Shown in pieces: positions 56,960 through 60,551 of a DNA stretch of 60,551 bases. Every line of letters begins with the position of its first letter. Position 1 is the first letter of the stretch. The translations under genes were made by a program, and so were the position numbers. The DNA comes from Planctomycetota bacterium (GTDB lineage: Bacteria > Planctomycetota > Planctomycetia > Gemmatales > Gemmataceae): assembly GCA_009920765.1 (NCBI GenBank), contig RFZJ01000014.1, positions 1-60,551 of the forward strand, read 5' to 3'. Below the pieces are notes generated by a model. The model saw only the letters and a list, made by a program, of their open reading frames with translations, made no database searches and had not been told where the DNA came from.

Positions 56960-58486
56960 ATGATGCAAGGATTAAGTTTATTCTTGATATTATTTCTGCC
57001 CTGCCAGCAGGAACCGATGAAGGACAAGCAATTGCCAGCGCCCATGGACGAAATTCCATACACCACACTTGCCACTGCGATTTCCAAAAGCTTGGAAAAT
57101 GTTGCCACGGTACAGGCCAATATTTCCGTACGAACCGCCACGGTGGCAAAGTTTGAGGCACTAAAGCATTTTATTCCGACTTCAAATCTACCCCAATTAT
57201 TTACAGCTTTCAGGACGGTGGATGGCAGATCTTCCAGCGCCATTATTTTCCCGGATGTTACTGGTGGTACGCCCTTCTCCGGTTACCCAGGGCTTGATCG
57301 TGCGGAATTAAATCGCGTCAACATGTTCTTCCCCCTGGATCCCACTGGGCAGATCACCAGTCTTCCCATTGCAGAAGAAGGCATTCGAGCCAAACAGATA
57401 ATGGAAGATTTGGTGAGAAGATCGCAAATCGAACTTGCCGCCCAGAATTACTTCGACACCAAAAAATTCGAATACGGCATAAGAACAGCAACACTTGCGC
57501 TGGAATTTTCAAAACGGCTTGAATCCCAAGTCGCCTCTAAATTGGCCGAAAAACAAGTGCATGATGTTGAACTTACCGAAGCAAAAGTAGGTGCCACAAA
57601 AGCTGCGGTACTACTAGCCAACTTCGAAAAAAACCTTCGTATCTCTCAAAGAAAACTAGCCTTGGTTATGCATACCAGCAGGCTTTTGGTTCCCCAGGAG
57701 GGCAATCCAATCCCCATCAAGCTGGACACCAATTTTCATTTTGATCTTGAAGAAGCGGATCTGATCAATCTTTCTCTCATTCCTGATTTTCCTCAAACAC
57801 GGGGAGAAGCTATTGAGCGGGCAAAAAAACAAAGACTGGAAGTCAGGCTTCTAGTGGTAGGGTTGAAAATAGCGCAGTTGCAGGAAAGCAGGGATTTTCT
57901 TCGCCTTTTTGGTCTCGGTACTTTGCCAGTTTCAATGTCATTTAAACGAACTTCGCCCGGCCCGGTGAATGCCGGCCCCGCAACCCTGGGTGTTATCTTT
58001 GGTACTTTATATGATCTGCCTGCACTGGATATTGGTATCTGGTCTAATATTCGAAAATCAAAGCTGGATGTGATCAAATCCCAATTAGATCTGGAAAAGG
58101 TCTTGCTTGATGTTGAAGAAGATGCAGGCAACGCCTGGGATCGCTGGGAGCAATCAATCAAGGAATACGATCAACGAACACGCGAAGAAGCATTGGCATT
58201 GGAATTGATGGAAAGGCAGGAACGATTGCTTGCACAAAAACAATCAATTGAACTGGATGTGCTTGCAGCAAAAGTTGGATTATATCAGGCTCAGGCAAAT
58301 CGCTGGGGCGGGTGGTATAATCTACAATTGGCCAGGCTTGATGTTTTGCGATCCAACGAATTGCTTCTCGACTTCGTTGAAAAAGCGGGTATTGCAAATC
58401 TTGAAAAAAACAGGGTTATACCAACTCCGGGTTTATGGACTCGCGTACTCCATAGGATTTATGCAAGCAAGGAGCCCTTGGAATGA
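56960..58486 (+). CDS. TolC-like outer-membrane efflux factor
   Basis: The 508 residues have a short N-terminal leader (GLSLFLILFLPCQQ, possibly a lipoprotein signal with Cys15) and the long alternating helical segments typical of the TolC/OMF family, with GEAIERAKKQRLEVRLLVVG and LDKVLLDVEEDAGNA-like heptad stretches in the two structural repeats. It should form the outer-membrane exit duct for the pump. AGGAAAG lies ahead of the ATG. It overlaps the next gene by four bases, which confirms the operon. Confidence 0.85.
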   Translation: MMQGLSLFLILFLPCQQEPMKDKQLPAPMDEIPYTTLATAISKSLENVATVQANISVRTATVAKFEALKHFIPTSNLPQLFTAFRTVDGRSSSAIIFPDVTGGTPFSGYPGLDRAELNRVNMFFPLDPTGQITSLPIAEEGIRAKQIMEDLVRRSQIELAAQNYFDTKKFEYGIRTATLALEFSKRLESQVASKLAEKQVHDVELTEAKVGATKAAVLLANFEKNLRISQRKLALVMHTSRLLVPQEGNPIPIKLDTNFHFDLEEADLINLSLIPDFPQTRGEAIERAKKQRLEVRLLVVGLKIAQLQESRDFLRLFGLGTLPVSMSFKRTSPGPVNAGPATLGVIFGTLYDLPALDIGIWSNIRKSKLDVIKSQLDLEKVLLDVEEDAGNAWDRWEQSIKEYDQRTREEALALELMERQERLLAQKQSIELDVLAAKVGLYQAQANRWGGWYNLQLARLDVLRSNELLLDFVEKAGIANLEKNRVIPTPGLWTRVLHRIYASKEPLE

Positions 58487-59202
58487 TCGCATCTTATATA
58501 ACAATTTTTCTTGCGATATTATGTGCACAGGAAAAGCCCGCACCTGCGAAGCCTACTCCCGAAATTCCATCCAAGGTTGAGGAATCCGTTCTCTTACCTA
58601 ATGCCATCATCAAACTAAAAGTTCGTGAACTTTTCTCCCCTGATGGACTTAGCCCAGGCGAAAGACTTCTCAATGGTCAGCCAGCTTTGCAAAAAGGCGA
58701 TCGATTTATCGCAGAAATTGATGAAAAAAGAGAAGTCGGTATGCCACCGGTCTTGGTGGGTGGGACCATCACCAACATCGAGCTTCCCAGCTATTTCCGC
58801 AAACACGGAAAACTTAGCATTGAGCTTTCTCAGTTAATCAGCGCTGAGAACAACGAGGTTTCACCTTGGAGAGTGGACATGGAAGATAAAAGATTCACGA
58901 CCAAAATGAGGCGTAATCTTTTGAATTCGCTTTTCATAATCGAAGGTGCAACCATTGGGGCAAGTGTTGGAGCCCAATACACGCAGGGTGGAATTGGTGT
59001 GATCGGCATAGGTACAGGTGCAGGGTTATTACTTGGCTTAGCTTATGCAGGTATTCAAAAAGGGAGTGTTGCAAATCTTGAGCCCGGAGATATTTTCGAA
59101 GTAAAGGTTGGCACCTTGCAATACAGGCCTGTAACACTGGCTTCAGAAACAAGGGTGTTTCCTGCCACCACCCCCTACAGTTCGAAGAAAAAGAAACCAT
59201 GA
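58483..59202 (+). CDS. exported glycine-zipper protein of the efflux operon
   Basis: The 239 residues start with a signal peptide (MIASYITIFLAILCAQ) and a Pro-rich linker, then a predicted beta domain (IAEIDEKREVGMPPVLVGGT) and a Gly-rich segment (GATIGASVGAQYTQ, then a long Gly/Ile/Ala stretch at about 160-192) that resembles a glycine zipper of outer-membrane or pore-lining proteins. I recognise no family. It overlaps both neighbours by four bases, so it is translated with the efflux genes; a structural role around the channel is inferred. Confidence 0.7.
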   Translation: MIASYITIFLAILCAQEKPAPAKPTPEIPSKVEESVLLPNAIIKLKVRELFSPDGLSPGERLLNGQPALQKGDRFIAEIDEKREVGMPPVLVGGTITNIELPSYFRKHGKLSIELSQLISAENNEVSPWRVDMEDKRFTTKMRRNLLNSLFIIEGATIGASVGAQYTQGGIGVIGIGTGAGLLLGLAYAGIQKGSVANLEPGDIFEVKVGTLQYRPVTLASETRVFPATTPYSSKKKKP

Positions 59203-59702
59203 AACGAATCTTAAATTTTTTAATTCTTGGGTTGATTGGATGCGGGATGCCCCAGACGGAAAAAATTCCGCCCATGCCTGATGGCGTTCTTTCTCCAGCT
59301 TATCCAAAGTCTGACATCACAGACCCTGCTCTCGTCGATGCTTCCAAACAAATTCAAAGTTACATTAATGGTCGTAAATCCGCTGCGGGCGATTCGCTCT
59401 TCAGCAAAACCGAAATACTCGCTCCTGCGAAAATTGTTCTTCCCTACGGTGTCGGGGTTTTTCAGCAGGAATTACGACTTCCTGTAATTCTCACAACCAA
59501 CAAAGGTTGGCGCACCCTGAAACAAGAAGAAAAAGAATTGGAAGTCAAATCAGCTTTCCAGCAAATGCTTGCTGTTCTACAAAAAATGAATAATCCCTTG
59601 AAACCCTCCTTGACCATCCAGACTCCTCAGGGCTTGGAAATCTCCTGGATCAACGAATTAAATGGGGGCGGCAAAATTGTATTTGGCGATGAGGATTCTT
59701 AA
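59199..59702 (+). CDS. lipoprotein of the efflux operon
   Basis: The 167 residues have a lipoprotein signal (MKRILNFLILGLIGCG, Cys15) and a compact soluble domain with VDASKQIQSYINGRKSAAGD and LEISWINELNGGGKIVFGDE. I recognise no family. It overlaps the preceding gene by four bases and the MFS gene by 14, so it belongs to the pump operon. It could tether or cap the outer-membrane part. Confidence 0.72.
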   Translation: MKRILNFLILGLIGCGMPQTEKIPPMPDGVLSPAYPKSDITDPALVDASKQIQSYINGRKSAAGDSLFSKTEILAPAKIVLPYGVGVFQQELRLPVILTTNKGWRTLKQEEKELEVKSAFQQMLAVLQKMNNPLKPSLTIQTPQGLEISWINELNGGGKIVFGDEDS

Positions 59703-60551
59703 TCCCCTACTCTGGGGCTGCGATACCATTTTGCATGGAAGGGCACTTGCTGCACTTACCATAGCATGGGTTACCACTGCCGGCCATACCATGAACTTCA
59801 AGGAAATGGATGGCGCAATGGGCTGGATTTCAGCCCAAGGGTACAGCCTGCATAGCGCCCTTCTCTTTTCCATTGCATTTGGATTCATCCTTTCAAAAAA
59901 AATCAATCCTCTGTTTTCTCCTCTTTTCATGACTCGACTTGGATTGATTGGATTGGCGGCGGGATCATTCATCAACGGCGGATTGATTCATGCACCCTAC
60001 AGCATTTGCATTACAGGAAGAATAATCGCAGGAATAGGCGCGGGTTTTATTCTTTTTTCCACCCCCTCAATGATTCCCCCCTACCTGAAAAATCAAGGGG
60101 CTTGGGCGGGGATTGTGATACCTGCTTTTGCTCCGGGCATCGTTGGAAGCGCTACTTTCATTTATGGTTGGTCCAACTGGGAAGGTGGATTTTTGTTTGA
60201 AGGCGCACTTGCAGTATTGGCACTTCTTCTTTTTATTCCGGATTTGGAACATGCACAATCAACCAACCCTTCAGCTTTCTCCTGGAGATCTCTGGCTGAC
60301 ATGCCTTTCCTAGCTTTGTTCCTTGGTGGCATCTGGTACCTAATGCATTGGGGACAATTAAACGGATGGTTTGAAAGCAACCGCGTGTTTTTCGCAACTA
60401 TTTGCGCTACTTTTTCTCTCGGCCTTTTTTTGTTTTTTGCTAGCAGTGGCCAGATCGTACTCGCTTTTAAAAATTTTTGGCCTCGGCTTATCCTCGTCTT
60501 TTATGCAGGACTTGTTCAATATTTCAATGTATCAGACATGGGAGTTTATGG
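59689..60551 (+). CDS. MFS transporter, EmrB-like (cut by window edge)
   Basis: From ATG 59689 the frame reads MRILNPLLWGCDTILHGRAL and runs open to the window end (287 codons), with at least eight hydrophobic segments and a central RIIAGIGAGFILF loop-type motif (motif A/C-like region of MFS drug:proton antiporters). With the HlyD-type adaptor and TolC-like factor it makes an EmrAB-TolC-type tripartite pump. The start overlaps the lipoprotein gene by 14 bases and has no clear ribosome site. The 14-helix subclass is expected from context but is not proven, because the C-terminal half is missing. Confidence 0.82.
   Translation, partial: MRILNPLLWGCDTILHGRALAALTIAWVTTAGHTMNFKEMDGAMGWISAQGYSLHSALLFSIAFGFILSKKINPLFSPLFMTRLGLIGLAAGSFINGGLIHAPYSICITGRIIAGIGAGFILFSTPSMIPPYLKNQGAWAGIVIPAFAPGIVGSATFIYGWSNWEGGFLFEGALAVLALLLFIPDLEHAQSTNPSAFSWRSLADMPFLALFLGGIWYLMHWGQLNGWFESNRVFFATICATFSLGLFLFFASSGQIVLAFKNFWPRLILVFYAGLVQYFNVSDMGVY

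Overview
The window looks like chromosomal DNA of a planctomycete of moderate-to-low GC, judged by eye. The strongest markers are families that are expanded in Planctomycetota: four DUF1501 Tat-exported proteins, two cytochrome-c/DUF1549/DUF1553 proteins, two DUF1559 prepilin-type proteins, a DUF4159 protein, HEAT, EF-hand and PD40 secreted proteins, and two membrane-fused spermidine-synthase-like paralogues. A Gemmata-like lineage is possible, but I cannot place it from this window alone. Several genes appear to start at TTG or GTG behind good Shine-Dalgarno sites.

Layout. 1-2.3 kb: argH (cut by the window edge) and aspS. 2.5-6.3 kb: a compact minus-strand operon with an ExbB/MotA-like channel protein, a stand-alone Hsp70-type ATPase domain with altered nucleotide-binding motifs, and a protein with an ExbD/MotB-like helix, a long coiled coil and a von Willebrand A domain. 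This is the best candidate for an undescribed system. 6.4-10.1 kb: a HAD phosphatase, a PPP-type phosphatase, a lone Clp N-domain protein, and purE-purK. 10.2-13.2 kb: two family-2 glycosyltransferases and a PIG-L deacetylase. 13.6-18.7 kb: tandem fused spermidine-synthase-like membrane proteins. 18.7-22.3 kb: an ornithine-cyclodeaminase-family enzyme, a class I aminotransferase and a family-4 glycosyltransferase.

22.3-41.8 kb is planctomycete surface and secreted-protein territory. It holds cytochrome/DUF1549/DUF1553 + DUF1501 + HEAT; a DUF1559 protein; an EF-hand lipoprotein; a minus-strand run of PHP hydrolase, small secreted protein, PHP hydrolase with embedded EF-hands, DUF1501 (apparent AUU start) and a PD40 propeller; then a plus-strand cassette of DUF1549/DUF1553, DUF1501 and a PPC-domain protein. 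42-45.5 kb: two TadE-like pseudopilins and a TadG-like protein whose VWA domain is split by a very large insert. 45.6-47.4 kb: an ABC exporter pair. 47.4-53.1 kb: a fourth DUF1501, a DUF1559 protein, argJ, and a DUF4159 gene broken by a frameshift that probably accompanies an internal deletion. 53.2-55.5 kb: a TPP riboswitch and thiC, closed by a terminator. 55.7-60.5 kb: a tripartite efflux operon (HlyD-like adaptor, TolC-like factor, two unknown envelope proteins, MFS transporter running off the end).

Housekeeping genes (arginine, purine, thiamine, tRNA charging) are scattered singly among lineage-specific envelope modules. I saw no rRNA, tRNA, CRISPR array, transposase or phage gene.
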